From positions 1-6,368 of the forward strand of contig URLP01000101.1 of NCBI GenBank assembly GCA_900548635.1: a stretch of 6,368 nucleotides of DNA. Reading direction: 5' to 3'. A program made the translations under genes and the position numbers. The notes under the pieces are model-generated. The model searched no databases, had not been told where the DNA came from, and saw nothing but the letters and a program-made list of their open reading frames with translations. How positions within the stretch are numbered: position 1 is the first letter of the stretch; every line of letters begins with the position of its first letter. Shown piece by piece: positions 1 to 5,603 of this stretch. The stretch is from an uncultured Megasphaera sp. (GTDB taxonomy: Bacteria; Bacillota; Negativicutes; Veillonellales; Megasphaeraceae).

Positions 1-3
1 GCC

Positions 4-1032
4 TTACAACCGCTTCACGATGCCTGCCGGGACGTGCTGGAGGCTACGGACGCCGGTAATCATCATGGCATCCATGAGCTGGCGCTTGAGGGTATCGAGG
101 AGAAGCTTGACGCCTTCGGCACCGCCGCCGACGGCAGCCACCGCTGCAGGACGTCCGATGAGGACGGCATCGGCGCCGAGGGCCAGCATCTTGAGGATAT
201 CTTCGCCCTGACGGACGCCGCCGTCGACGAAGATCGTCAGTCTGCCCTTGACAGCCGCTGCGATGTCCGGCAGGACGTCCGCCGTCCCGGCCATGCCGTC
301 GAGGACGCGGCCGCCGTGGTTGCTGACGACGATGCCTTTGGCACCGGCATTGGCACAGGCCACAGCTTCTTCCGGCGACATGATGCCCTTGACGATGAAG
401 GGCAGGTCCGTAGATTTAACGATTTCTGCAATGTCACTGGCACTCTTCGGACCTACGGGCTGACCGAAGATGCGCATGTTGATGAGCGTCGCCGCATCGA
501 TGTCGCTGGCCACGGCAAAGGCGCCGGCGTCTTCAGCCTGGCGGATCTTTTCGATGATCTTGTCGTTGCTGCGCGGCTTGATGGTCGGGATGACGATGCC
601 CGGACGCTTTTTGCAGGACGCGATGCCCGAGCTGTACATATAAGGTGCGCCGCTGTCGCCGGTGAAGCAGAGCGTGCCGGCGTCGAGGGCGGCCTGGGTG
701 ACGGCTTCGTCATAATCGGCTTCCACTTCAGCCGGGTCGCCGTCGACCTGGGCATTGAGGACGATGCCGCCGACCGGAGCGATGAGGACAGGCATGCTCA
801 GTTTCTTACCGAGAATCGTCACGGCCGTATCCGGGTCGTCGACGCCGGACATGCTGCGCATGACCAGGCCATATTCGGCTAACGCTTCGAGGTTGCGCAT
901 GAAGGACCGGCCCGTGCGCAGGCCGCCGAAACCGGGAATCATGCCGACACAGGCTTTGCCGTTGCATTCCGGACAGACATGACAGCCTTTCATCTTGCTG
1001 CGGGCATTATTGCGTACTTCCTGTAACTCCAT
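4..1032 (-). CDS. FMN-dependent alpha-hydroxy-acid dehydrogenase/oxidase family protein with N-terminal Cys cluster
   Basis: A 342-residue TIM-barrel flavoenzyme of the lactate/glycolate oxidase family, expected to oxidise a 2-hydroxy acid to the 2-oxo acid in the cytoplasm; the substrate cannot be read from sequence. Seen: the family signature SNHGGRVLD (residues 237-245, with the presumed catalytic base His239 and substrate-binding Arg242), a conserved Lys in IVKGIMSPEEA (Lys215), and the phosphate-binding end DGGVRQGEDILKMLALGAD followed by IGRP (about 270-294). Residues 17-28 hold four cysteines spaced CX2CX2CX4C, absent from classical lactate oxidase and possibly a metal or Fe-S site. 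I chose the ATG at 1030-1032 because AAGGAG (1041-1046) lies 8 bases upstream; the in-frame GTG at 1039-1041 overlaps that ribosome binding site. It follows the EFR1 gene by 12 bases, and its ribosome binding site overlaps that gene's stop codon, so translational coupling is likely. The family call is firm; oxidase versus dehydrogenase is open. Confidence 0.88.
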   Translation of the reverse strand: MELQEVRNNARSKMKGCHVCPECNGKACVGMIPGFGGLRTGRSFMRNLEALAEYGLVMRSMSGVDDPDTAVTILGKKLSMPVLIAPVGGIVLNAQVDGDPAEVEADYDEAVTQAALDAGTLCFTGDSGAPYMYSSGIASCKKRPGIVIPTIKPRSNDKIIEKIRQAEDAGAFAVASDIDAATLINMRIFGQPVGPKSASDIAEIVKSTDLPFIVKGIMSPEEAVACANAGAKGIVVSNHGGRVLDGMAGTADVLPDIAAAVKGRLTIFVDGGVRQGEDILKMLALGADAVLIGRPAAVAAVGGGAEGVKLLLDTLKRQLMDAMMITGVRSLQHVPAGIVKRL

Positions 1033-1044
1033 AGTGATCACTCC

Positions 1045-1437
1045 TTAGAGAAAGATTTTATTTTCTGCCCGTCCGGTATAATCCCGTTCGAGCATCTTCA
1101 CGTGCGATAAAAAGGCGGGGTCGTCGAAATACTTGGCCCCTTTCGGACAGTTGCGGACACAGCGCTGGCATTTGATACAGATACCCGTGACCTGTGACGT
1201 ATCCTCAGCATCGATGGAGCCCATGGGACACTGACGGGCACAGAGGCCGCAGGAAATGCATTTTTCTTTGTCCGTCTTCGGTTTAGCCTTGAGGAACTTC
1301 GCCGGCTGGCCGTCGAGGCCTTTGGGGATGTAGTACGGCGCCTTGGCATCGCCGTCGACGACAACAGCTTCCACCCGGCCGTCAGTGCGGCGGATCTTGG
1401 CGACAGCGCCGTCGGTCATCTGCCGCAGCAGGGCCAT
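1045..1437 (-). CDS. C-terminal (2x[4Fe-4S] ferredoxin) open frame of the split EFR1 gene
   Basis: This frame carries two complete cluster motifs, CISCGLCARQCP and CIKCQRCVRNCP, both CX2CX2CX3CP and separated by about 17 residues, as in bacterial two-cluster ferredoxins. The first ATG in the frame is at 1435-1437, but coding similarity to EFR1 linkers continues upstream to about 1512, so the ATG is unlikely to be a real start and I see no good ribosome binding site before it. The tail after the second cluster ends in a short polar segment (ENKIFL). It is best read as the distal half of the interrupted gene. Confidence 0.6.
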   Translation of the reverse strand: MALLRQMTDGAVAKIRRTDGRVEAVVVDGDAKAPYYIPKGLDGQPAKFLKAKPKTDKEKCISCGLCARQCPMGSIDAEDTSQVTGICIKCQRCVRNCPKGAKYFDDPAFLSHVKMLERDYTGRAENKIFL

Positions 1438-1862
1438 ATCGTGTTCATCAGGCCGTCCCGGTGCCAGGGCATCGGAAAAGGCATGTGTGCCGACAAAGGC
1501 CCCGGCCGCTGCCGAAAGCCGTTCGTGCTGAGGACGTTGCAGAGTTCTGCCAGAGAATTGTCGAACGAGCGGTTGCCGTAGGTCACGATGGCTATGGCCA
1601 GGGCGCCGTGGCTGCGCAGTTTTTCCTGGTACGTCGGCAAAATCTTATTGGGCAGCTTGCCGGCATAGGTCGGCGCACCGACGATGACTAGGTCGCCGGC
1701 AGAAAAGGTGCGCACCGCTTCCCGTTCGGCCGGCAAATCGAGGGAAAGCGCCCGGCACGGCACCTGGAAGAGGCGCGCCGCTTCGGCTGCACAGGCACAG
1801 ACGAGGCGTTTCGTATTGCCGGTAGGACTGAAATAAACGGCATAAACATGTTGGATATGCAT
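1416..1862 (-). CDS. N-terminal (flavodoxin-like) open frame of the split EFR1 gene
   Basis: As it stands this frame encodes 148 residues from ATG 1860-1862. Residues 11-18 (FSPTGNTK) form the phosphate-binding loop of flavodoxins, and VIVGAPTYAGKLPNK (about 59-73) and IVTYGNRSFDN (about 92-102) match the second and third flavin-contacting strands and loops. Residues after about 117 are frameshifted and not expected to be native. The TTG at 1875-1877 is in frame but overlaps the ribosome binding site, so it was not used as start. If translated alone this would give a flavodoxin domain without its electron-carrying partner. Confidence 0.6.
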   Translation of the reverse strand: MHIQHVYAVYFSPTGNTKRLVCACAAEAARLFQVPCRALSLDLPAEREAVRTFSAGDLVIVGAPTYAGKLPNKILPTYQEKLRSHGALAIAIVTYGNRSFDNSLAELCNVLSTNGFRQRPGPLSAHMPFPMPWHRDGLMNTIWPCCGR

Positions 1863-1903
1863 GATATCACCTTCCAAAAAAAAGCAACAGTTACGTTATC
1901 CTT

Positions 1904-1912
1904 ATTATACCA
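1904..1912 (-). promoter_or_regulatory. Extended -10 promoter for the EFR1/hydroxy-acid dehydrogenase unit
   Basis: On the minus strand TGGTATAAT fits an extended -10 box (TGnTATAAT), about 42 bases before the EFR1 start codon. No good -35 box sits at the expected distance (GGGCAT at 1927-1932), which is tolerable for extended -10 promoters. Confidence 0.5.
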
Positions 1913-1964
1913 TAACTGCATGCATGATGCCCTCTTTATTTTTGTTTCTCTACTGCGCCGCGCG

Positions 1965-1973
1965 TGCTATAAT
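1965..1973 (+). promoter_or_regulatory. Extended -10 promoter for murI-rnhA
   Basis: TGCTATAAT is a perfect extended -10 box with TATAAT at 1968-1973, 55 bases before the murI start. The -35 position is weak (TTTCTC at 1945-1950, spacing 17). It points away from the minus-strand promoter at 1904-1912; the two share the 55 bases between them. Confidence 0.55.
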
Positions 1974-2028
1974 AGTAGCATTAGAAACTAGAAAATTACT
2001 TACTCTATGAAATTCGAGGTCTTTTTTT

Positions 2029-2814
2029 ATGAAAATTGCATTTTTCGACTCCGGCATAGGCGGCCTCAGTGTCCTCCATCATGCCATGAAAGTCCTGCCG
2101 CACGAACAATTCATCTTCTTCGCCGACGAAGACAATGTCCCTTACGGGACGAAGACGCGGGAACAAGTCTTCCAGTACGTCAGCGACGCCTTTTCCTTCC
2201 TCATGACGAAGGACGTCAAAGCCATCGTCGTCGCCTGCAATACGGCGACCAGTGTGGCCGTGAAGGAACTGCGCCATAAGTACACGATTCCCATCATCGG
2301 CATGGAACCGGCTGCCAAGAAGGCCCTCGATATGGATACGGACCGCAGCCGCGTTCTGGTCATCGCCACACCGATCACCGTACGGGGCCGCAAGATTAAG
2401 GACCTGATTGAAAAATACGATACAGAAAATCTCGTCGATCTCCTGGCCATGCCGGGCCTTGTGGAATTTGCGGAAAAGATGGATTTCTCGTCGCCTGACG
2501 TAGAAGCCTATATCCGCCGGCAGTTCGCGCCTTACGATTTCAGCCGCTATTCGAACCTGGTCCTGGGCTGCACGCATTTCAACTACTTCAAGGAAACGCT
2601 GCGCCGCATCCTGCCGGACCACGTCCGTTTCGTCGACGGCAATGAAGGGACGATCCGCGAACTGATCCGCCAGCTCGATTATCACAAGGGGCTGGAATAC
2701 CTGCCCCAGACTGTCGAATACTACTATTCCGGCCGGGCCGTGACGGACCCGCAGGAACGGCAGCGCATCAATGCCTACCTGCAGCAGCTGGAACGAGTCT
2801 ATATGATTGAATGA
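2029..2814 (+). CDS. murI: Glutamate racemase
   Basis: A 261-residue cytoplasmic, cofactor-independent racemase that makes D-glutamate for peptidoglycan precursors. Seen: the N-terminal FFDSGIGGLSVL with Asp7, the loop FFADEDNVPYGTKT (30-43), the first catalytic cysteine in VACNTATS (Cys70), GMEPA (91-95), and the second catalytic cysteine with its histidine in LGCTHF (Cys181, His183). Both halves of the pseudo-symmetric fold are complete and length is normal for the family. The ATG at 2029 has GAGGT (2016-2020) eight bases upstream and an in-frame stop at 2008-2010, so the start is firm. An upstream ATG at 2007 is out of frame. The next gene, rnhA, begins 8 bases after the stop, so the two are almost certainly co-transcribed from the promoter at 1965-1973. 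The racemase call is secure. Confidence 0.95.
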   Translation: MKIAFFDSGIGGLSVLHHAMKVLPHEQFIFFADEDNVPYGTKTREQVFQYVSDAFSFLMTKDVKAIVVACNTATSVAVKELRHKYTIPIIGMEPAAKKALDMDTDRSRVLVIATPITVRGRKIKDLIEKYDTENLVDLLAMPGLVEFAEKMDFSSPDVEAYIRRQFAPYDFSRYSNLVLGCTHFNYFKETLRRILPDHVRFVDGNEGTIRELIRQLDYHKGLEYLPQTVEYYYSGRAVTDPQERQRINAYLQQLERVYMIE

Positions 2815-2822
2815 GGTGTTTC

Positions 2823-3503
2823 ATGCAGAAAAAAGTATACGCTGTGCGGCGCGGCCGCCAGACAGGACTCTTTGCCTCCTGGGCAGAATGTCAGAAACAG
2901 GTCACAGGCTTTCCCGGTGCCCGCTTCAAGAGCTTTACGGACGCCCAGGAAGCGATGAAATGGCTGAGCGGTGAAGAAACGGCGCCGGCACCGAAGCGGA
3001 CTGTGCACCGCAAAAAGGCTGCCAAAACGGCAGCCCCCTCCCCTGCCCTTCGTCCCGATGAAGAGCAGGATTATGTCATTTATACGGACGGCTCGTGCCT
3101 GCGAAACCCCGACGGTCCCGGCGGCTGGGCGGCCGTCGCCTGTGAAGTCGCCACGGGAGAAGTGACGGAACTGTCCGGCGGCAATCCGTCAACGACGAAT
3201 AACCGCATGGAACTCCTGGCCGCCATCAAGGCCCTGGAATTCGCCCCGGCCGGCACGAAAGTCGCCCTCTATACGGACAGCCAATACCTGAAGAACGGCA
3301 TTACCAAGTGGGTCGCCGCTTGGAAGCGCCGCGGCTGGAAGAAGGCCGACGGCCAGCCCGTCCTCAACCAGTCCTACTGGATCGAACTGGACAAACTCTA
3401 CGCCGTCCACGACGTGACCTTCCACTGGGTCAAAGGCCATGTCGGCGTCGCCCTGAACGAACGCTGCGACCAACTCGCCAAAGCAGAAGCGGGGAAATAT
3501 TAG
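2823..3503 (+). CDS. rnhA: Ribonuclease H1 with N-terminal RNA:DNA hybrid-binding domain
   Basis: A 226-residue enzyme that cleaves the RNA strand of RNA:DNA hybrids. Residues 3-50 match the small viroplasmin-like hybrid-binding domain seen at the N terminus of many RNases H1 (VYAVRRGRQTGLFASW, then FPGARFKSF and AMKWLSG). A basic, Ala/Pro-rich linker (about 51-82) leads to the catalytic domain with the full DEDD set: Asp89 (IYTDGS), Glu130 (RMEL), Asp152 (YTDSQY) and Asp216 (NERCDQLA), plus His206 of the flexible loop. The basic handle (KRRGWKKADG, about 168-177) is present. GAGG at 2813-2816 is six bases before ATG 2823; an ATG at 2811 that overlaps the murI stop (ATGA) is less likely because it coincides with that site. 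The TAG stop lies in the left inverted repeat of the 3502-3590 element. Confidence 0.94.
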   Translation: MQKKVYAVRRGRQTGLFASWAECQKQVTGFPGARFKSFTDAQEAMKWLSGEETAPAPKRTVHRKKAAKTAAPSPALRPDEEQDYVIYTDGSCLRNPDGPGGWAAVACEVATGEVTELSGGNPSTTNNRMELLAAIKALEFAPAGTKVALYTDSQYLKNGITKWVAAWKRRGWKKADGQPVLNQSYWIELDKLYAVHDVTFHWVKGHVGVALNERCDQLAKAEAGKY

Positions 3504-3590
3504 TTTGTAGTTTGCAGCGGAAGGCTCCCCTGATAGGGGATCTGTCAGCGAAGCTGACTGAGGGGTTGCTTTTACTAAAAACTACAAACT
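3502..3590. repeat. MITE-like inverted-repeat element between convergent genes
   Basis: Perfect 12-base terminal inverted repeats AGTTTGTAGTTT (3502-3513) and AAACTACAAACT (3579-3590) enclose about 65 bases that fold into two further hairpins: TCCCCT-GAT-AGGGGA (3526-3540) and GTCAGC-GAA-GCTGAC (3544-3558). An inner pairing GCAGC/GTTGC (3514-3518 with 3565-3569, one G-T wobble) would close a cloverleaf-like fold. AAATAT occurs at 3495-3500 and 3593-3598, one and two bases outside the repeats, a possible target duplication, though this AT-rich word is nearly palindromic and may be chance. There is no transposase gene. From memory, similar hairpin units occur in many copies between genes of gut Firmicutes. 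It probably also ends transcription of both flanking genes. Confidence 0.65.
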
Positions 3591-4616
3591 CAAAATATCC
3601 CCCACGAGCTGATCGACTTCTTCTTGTTTCGTGCTCCAGGAAGTGCAGAAGCGGACGCAGAGGCGGTCGTCGTCGACGGGGCCTTCTTCTTCGAAGACGT
3701 ATTTTTCGCTGAGAGCCGCGGCCTGGCGCTGGGTCAGGATGACGAACTGCTGGTTCGTCGGGCTGGCTACGAGTTCGGGGATGCCCTTCTTGCGGAAGGC
3801 GTCGCGGATCTGGAGGGCGTATTCATCGGCCCTGCGCGTGATGGCGAAATACGTGCCGTCATGAAGGAGCGTGTAGAACTGGAGGCCTAAGAGCCAGCCT
3901 TTGGCCAGGACGGCGCCGGACTGCTTCATGTGGGCCTTGAAGCGCCACTCTTTCTTAGGATGCGTGAGGACGACGGCTTCGCCGAAGAGGGCGCCGCATT
4001 TCGTGCCGCCGATGTAGAAAGCATCGCTCAGACGGGCAAAATCGGCCAGGGTCAGGTCGTTTTCCGCTGCGCCCAGGCCGTAGCCCATACGGGCACCGTC
4101 GACGAAGAGGTACATGCCGTATTTATGGCAGACCTCGGAAATAGCCGTCACTTCTTCCTTCGTATAGAGCGTGCCGTATTCTGTCGTAAAGGAAATGTAG
4201 ACCAAGGCCGGCCGCGTCAGGTATTCCGCTTCGCCAGAGTTGTAATAGGCCTGTACTTCCCCTTCGATTTGTTCGGCTGTAATCTTGCCATCGTGATGCG
4301 GCAGGGCGACGATCTTGTGGCCGGCATTTTCGATGGACGCGCATTCATGGCAGTTGATATGGCCTGTGTCGGCACAGATGATGCTGTCACAGGAACCGAG
4401 GAGGGCTGAAATGGTGACGAAATTGGCCTGCGTCGCACCTGGGAAGAACCAGACCTTCCCCTGCGGGCAGTGCGCCAGTTCCAAAATCAGCTGTTCTGCC
4501 TTGTCGCACCATTCATCGACGCCGTAGCCGCCATACTGCGTATCGTTCGTCTGGGCCAAGGCCTGCAAAATACTGGCATGTGCACCATGATTATAGTCAT
4601 TGTTAAAACGTATCAT
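3582..4616 (-). CDS. Threonine aldolase-family PLP-dependent enzyme (low-specificity L-threonine aldolase)
   Basis: A 344-residue fold-type I PLP enzyme of the beta-eliminating lyase/threonine aldolase family, likely splitting L-threonine or allo-threonine into glycine and acetaldehyde in the cytoplasm. Seen: the N-terminal FNNDYNHGAHASIL and NDTQYGGYGVDEW segments, FFPGATQANF (about 57-66) near the cofactor phosphate site, VDGARMGYGLG (172-182) with Asp173 for the pyridine nitrogen and Arg176, and the Schiff-base lysine in GGTKCG (Lys206). Length is normal. AAGGAG (4627-4632) is 10 bases before the ATG. It has its own promoter (4715-4744) and converges on rnhA. The last two codons (Ser-Leu) and the TAG stop lie inside the right inverted repeat of the small element, so the native C terminus may have been altered. 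Stereospecificity cannot be read from sequence. Confidence 0.88.
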   Translation of the reverse strand: MIRFNNDYNHGAHASILQALAQTNDTQYGGYGVDEWCDKAEQLILELAHCPQGKVWFFPGATQANFVTISALLGSCDSIICADTGHINCHECASIENAGHKIVALPHHDGKITAEQIEGEVQAYYNSGEAEYLTRPALVYISFTTEYGTLYTKEEVTAISEVCHKYGMYLFVDGARMGYGLGAAENDLTLADFARLSDAFYIGGTKCGALFGEAVVLTHPKKEWRFKAHMKQSGAVLAKGWLLGLQFYTLLHDGTYFAITRRADEYALQIRDAFRKKGIPELVASPTNQQFVILTQRQAAALSEKYVFEEEGPVDDDRLCVRFCTSWSTKQEEVDQLVGDILSL

Positions 4617-4714
4617 TTTATCCTGTCTCCTTACTATATACCTTAATTTTCTTCAACTTCTGCTAATTTTTGCTGCAACGTTTTCCCAAGCTGCCAAAAA
4701 GCAGGAATAAATTT

Positions 4715-4744
4715 ATTTTAACAGAATCGCATAAGGTTGTACAA
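4715..4744 (-). promoter_or_regulatory. Sigma-70-type promoter for the threonine aldolase gene
   Basis: On the minus strand TTGTAC (4739-4744) is followed by a 17-base spacer and TTAAAA (4716-4721); alternatively TAAAAT (4715-4720) with an 18-base spacer. This predicts a leader of about 90-100 bases before the ATG at 4616. The -35 box lies five bases past the hairpin of the upstream terminator. Confidence 0.5.
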
Positions 4745-4748
4745 TGAA

Positions 4749-4778
4749 AATAGGCTGTCGCCCATGCGACAGCCTATT
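4749..4778 (-). terminator. Rho-independent-type terminator after the metallo-hydrolase gene
   Basis: A perfect 13-bp stem, AATAGGCTGTCGC (4749-4761) with GCGACAGCCTATT (4766-4778), closes a 4-base loop. It begins seven bases after the stop codon of the metallo-beta-lactamase-fold gene. In the minus direction the stem runs into TTTT followed by CATTGT, a short U-tract. In the plus direction no U-tract follows, so it should end the pyk-hydrolase transcript. Confidence 0.85.
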
Positions 4779-4785
4779 CTACAAA

Positions 4786-5583
4786 TTATAAAGCGATGAC
4801 GTCCAAATCATCTGGGATATACAGTTTTCCCTGATAATACCGGCATCCTTCGGCATGGTAACGCTGGCGGCGATGGGCCAGGTTCTTGTCTTCCGTATGG
4901 TAGAGAATCAGATTCTGTACGCCCAGGCGGGCCGCCGTCTCACAGGCGTCTTTGACGGTAGAATGGTGTTTTTCATAGGGATGGAAGATATCCGCTTCGG
5001 CGTCGAGGCAGAAAGCTTCGTGAAGGAGCCATTTACTGTCACGGACATAGACTTCTTCCCAGGGCTGGTACGGTTCATCGCCACAGCAGGTCAGTCTGCC
5101 ATCGGCAAGTGCCAGGGAAAAGCCGAACTGTTTGGCCTTCGTCGAGCGGATATCGAAAAAGGTCACATCGTGGCCTATGAGCTGGCGCGTTTCCCCGTCG
5201 GCCACCGTGACGAGATGCAGGCGGTCATCGAGGAAGGCACTATCTTTCGAGGACAGCAGATTCTTTCCCATCGTGCGCAGCAAGGAAATGACTTCTTCGT
5301 GGCCGTAGATGACGGCTTCGCCATCATAAGTCCCGCGCCGCCAGGACTGACACATCATGCGCATGAGCCAGAGGATGCCCAGAAGATGGTCCATGTGTTT
5401 ATGCGTGACGAAGACGGTCCGCATATCCTGCCAGCGCAACTGGGCCTTTTCCAGCTGCTGCAGGAGGCCGTTCCCGCCGCCGCCATCGACGAGCAGGTAC
5501 TGGCCACCTTCATCGAGGACAAAACAAGTATTATAACAATGGGTCACCGTCGCGTTCCCCGTCCCTAATATCGTCAGATTCAT
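4786..5583 (-). CDS. MBL-fold metallo-hydrolase, RNase Z-like
   Basis: A 265-residue metallo-beta-lactamase-fold protein with a dinuclear metal site. Seen: the N-terminal LTILGTGNA strand and loop, LLVDGGGG (30-37), the metal motif THKHMDH (60-66; His61, His63, Asp65, His66), CGDE with Asp169 as probable bridging ligand, LLHEAF (His188), KHHST (205-209) and LYHTED with His229 as a final ligand. The HEA and HST elements resemble the RNase Z branch, which matures tRNA 3' ends, but I do not see the long flexible arm of true RNase Z, so the substrate is unknown; a phosphodiesterase is the best guess. GGGGAGG (5591-5597) is seven bases before the ATG. It follows pyk by 20 bases and is followed at once by a terminator, so it is probably the last gene of a pyk operon. 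Confidence 0.82.
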   Translation of the reverse strand: MNLTILGTGNATVTHCYNTCFVLDEGGQYLLVDGGGGNGLLQQLEKAQLRWQDMRTVFVTHKHMDHLLGILWLMRMMCQSWRRGTYDGEAVIYGHEEVISLLRTMGKNLLSSKDSAFLDDRLHLVTVADGETRQLIGHDVTFFDIRSTKAKQFGFSLALADGRLTCCGDEPYQPWEEVYVRDSKWLLHEAFCLDAEADIFHPYEKHHSTVKDACETAARLGVQNLILYHTEDKNLAHRRQRYHAEGCRYYQGKLYIPDDLDVIAL

Positions 5584-5603
5584 GACCAGACCTCCCCAAT
5601 AGC

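Larger units (their letters stand above)
1045..1862 (-). pseudogene. EFR1-family flavodoxin-ferredoxin fusion, interrupted by a one-base frameshift
   Basis: Two overlapping reading frames together make one protein of about 272 residues: an N-terminal flavodoxin-like domain and a C-terminal double [4Fe-4S] ferredoxin domain, the EFR1 architecture of anaerobes, presumed to carry electrons between iron-sulfur clusters and a flavin partner. The first frame runs cleanly from ATG 1860-1862 to Phe116, then becomes out-of-character sequence. The -1 frame picks up from about 1512 with a typical linker (AFVGTHAFSDALAPGRPDEH) running straight into the ferredoxin part. One missing base near 1510-1520 explains this; total length 818 is one short of a multiple of three. 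No canonical slippery heptamer is visible at the junction. The start has GGAAGG (1870-1875) seven bases upstream. It is first in a unit with the hydroxy-acid dehydrogenase. It may be a real mutation or an assembly error; the otherwise intact motifs favour a recent event or an error. Confidence 0.85.

Noticed and set aside
34..882. Long plus-strand open frame (282 codons) antisense to the hydroxy-acid dehydrogenase
   Set aside because: Its sequence is a compositional mirror of the well-supported minus-strand gene, with no recognisable domain and no ribosome binding site.
1510..1520. Programmed -1 ribosomal frameshift in the EFR1 gene
   Set aside because: The junction (GGC TTT CGG in the upstream frame) is not an X XXY YYZ slippery site, and no strong downstream stem-loop stood out, so a simple deletion or assembly error is preferred.
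2007..2279. Alternative plus-strand frame starting at ATG 2007 and overlapping murI
   Set aside because: It is out of frame with murI, lacks a ribosome binding site, and its residues past the first codons are Arg/Pro-rich shadow sequence.
2005..2685. Minus-strand frame of 226 codons opposite murI
   Set aside because: murI has both catalytic cysteines and the full family motifs on the plus strand; the antisense frame shows no domain.
3502..3590. CRISPR repeat or small RNA gene
   Set aside because: There is a single inverted-repeat unit with no spacer series, and no promoter dedicated to it; a MITE-like terminator element fits better.
4617..4714. Riboswitch or T-box in the aldolase leader
   Set aside because: Only a weak hairpin (CTGC...GCAG, 4691-4704) is visible, with no conserved aptamer or T-box sequence and no terminator before the start codon.
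4855..5568. Plus-strand open frame of 237 codons antisense to the metallo-hydrolase
   Set aside because: The minus-strand frame has a complete metal-binding motif set and a strong ribosome binding site; the antisense frame has neither.
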